Shown here one piece after another: positions 13,356 to 14,109 of a stretch of 14,109 bases of DNA. Within the stretch, counting starts at the first letter, position 1. The number at the start of each line of letters is the position of its first letter. The translations under genes and the position numbers were made by a program. Source of the DNA: JBJXHC01 sp964538485 (GTDB taxonomy: Bacteria > Bacteroidota > Ignavibacteria > UBA10030 > UBA6906). The stretch lies in the NCBI GenBank assembly GCA_964538485.1, contig CAZIHJ010000082.1:1-14109 (forward strand), read 5' to 3'. Below the pieces are notes generated by a model. The model had not been told where the DNA came from and made no database searches. It saw nothing but the letters and a program-made list of their open reading frames with translations.

Positions 13356-14109
13356 TCAGCCCAATCCCAATTTGATTCTCGCAAACATCTCCTTATACTC
13401 CGCCGCCGCTCTTTTGTGATCCACAATCGGCATTGGATAATCTTTCCCAATCTCCATCCGACATTCAGCCTGTTCCAATGGAGTCATCTCATGAGGAGCG
13501 TGAATGAACTTCGTCGGCACGTTCCGCAGTTCAGGTACAAATTGTTTGATATAGATTCCCTCAGGATCAAACCGCTCCGATTGAAGTCTTGGATTGAAGA
13601 TGCGTAACGGTCGCGGATCAACTCCCGTTGAAGCCGACCATTGCCATCCGCCGTTATTGGACGCGGTTTCAATATCCATCAACTTCTCTTCAAAGTATTG
13701 TGCACCGAGCCGCCAATCGTGCATCATGTCTTTTGTGAGAAATGAAGCCACCACCATCCGTACGCGGTTGTGCATCCAGCCGGTCTGATTCAACTCCCGC
13801 ATTCCCGCATCGACGAGGGGATAGCCGGTTCGACCCTGCTTCCATGACTCAAACTGGTTCTCCTCGAACTTCCACGGTAGCCGGTCGAATTCCTGTCTGT
13901 AATTCGATTCCAACAACCGAGGAAAGTGAAACAACACGGCCTGATAAAATTCCCGCCAGATCAGTTCATCGACGTACTTGCCAATACTCAACTGTTGGGT
14001 GCCACTCAGTTCTTTCTCAAGTGCACGACAGTCATCGACCATTTTCCTGACTGAGATACATCCGAAGCGAAGGTAGGGAGACATTCTGCTTGTACCCCTG
14101 ATGCTCGGA
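13356..14109 (-). CDS. phr: Class I deoxyribodipyrimidine photolyase, C-terminal part only
   Basis: The frame runs off the right edge: codons before the Met at 14084 read SIRGTSR, the normal lead into SPYLRFG, so this Met is internal and the 5' end is missing. The visible 250 residues form the FAD-binding helical domain: ELIWREFYQAVLFHFPR, TGYPLVDAGMRELNQTGWMH, then NRVRMVVASFLTKDMMHDWR, ASNNGGWQWSASTG (about 13630-13670, with FAD-contacting Asn and the first Trp of the electron-transfer chain), RIFNP, and EGIYIKQFVPEL. The enzyme uses blue light to split cyclobutane pyrimidine dimers. The antenna domain is not in view, so the second chromophore is unknown. The gene converges with the TPR gene, with 11 bases between stops and no visible terminator. 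Confidence 0.93.
   Translation of the reverse strand, partial: PSIRGTSRMSPYLRFGCISVRKMVDDCRALEKELSGTQQLSIGKYVDELIWREFYQAVLFHFPRLLESNYRQEFDRLPWKFEENQFESWKQGRTGYPLVDAGMRELNQTGWMHNRVRMVVASFLTKDMMHDWRLGAQYFEEKLMDIETASNNGGWQWSASTGVDPRPLRIFNPRLQSERFDPEGIYIKQFVPELRNVPTKFIHAPHEMTPLEQAECRMEIGKDYPMPIVDHKRAAAEYKEMFARIKLGLG

Noticed and set aside
1..14109. CRISPR arrays, tRNA or rRNA genes, transposases, prophage or toxin-antitoxin genes
   Set aside because: I looked for these on both strands and found no supporting repeats, cloverleaf-like sequences or protein motifs.

Overview
The window looks like a piece of chromosome from a Gram-negative bacterium of the Bacteroidota / Ignavibacteriota / Chlorobiota kind. 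The reasons are a DUF5916 outer-membrane protein, a secreted FG-GAP/VCBS protein, a coiled-coil lipoprotein of a type I remember from Bacteroidota, and a TIGR03545/TIGR03546 pair that needs an outer membrane. This placement is an inference from family content. There are no tRNA, rRNA, CRISPR, transposase or phage genes, and no gene-free stretch longer than 300 bases.

Layout, left to right. (1) 3-2201 (+): 3' part of a DUF5916 protein, cut by the window start. It converges with 2202-4409 (-), a secreted protein with seven calcium-binding repeats; the two stop codons touch. (2) 4660-7451 (-): a tight three-gene operon read as DUF2062/TIGR03546 membrane protein, then AsmA-like TIGR03545 protein, then VOC protein (3-bp gap, then a 4-bp overlap). 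(3) 7660-8037 (+): a small YCII-domain protein with a probable signal peptide, divergent from that operon. (4) 8132-8995 (-): a coiled-coil lipoprotein with a clear terminator, divergent from (5) ligD (9276-11594) and ku (11733-12587), both (+), which form a two-component non-homologous end-joining system. (6) 12730-13344 (+): a TPR protein with a clamp-binding-like peptide. (7) 13356-14109 (-): a class I photolyase cut by the window end.

The right half (9.2-14.1 kb) reads as a DNA-repair neighbourhood: end-joining, photoreactivation and a possible clamp-associated TPR protein. The left half is cell-envelope functions. The best candidate for a poorly described system is the DUF2062 + AsmA-like pair, possibly an inner-membrane-anchored envelope bridge. 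Two non-coding repeats flank ku: a three-unit CGCNGAGN inverted repeat between ligD and ku, and after ku a pair of 26-nt hairpins with covarying stems and a conserved 12-nt loop. Five promoter-like sites share a TTG-type -35 box and an exact 17-nt spacer. The one before ligD suggests an almost leaderless mRNA and argues against an upstream TTG start.
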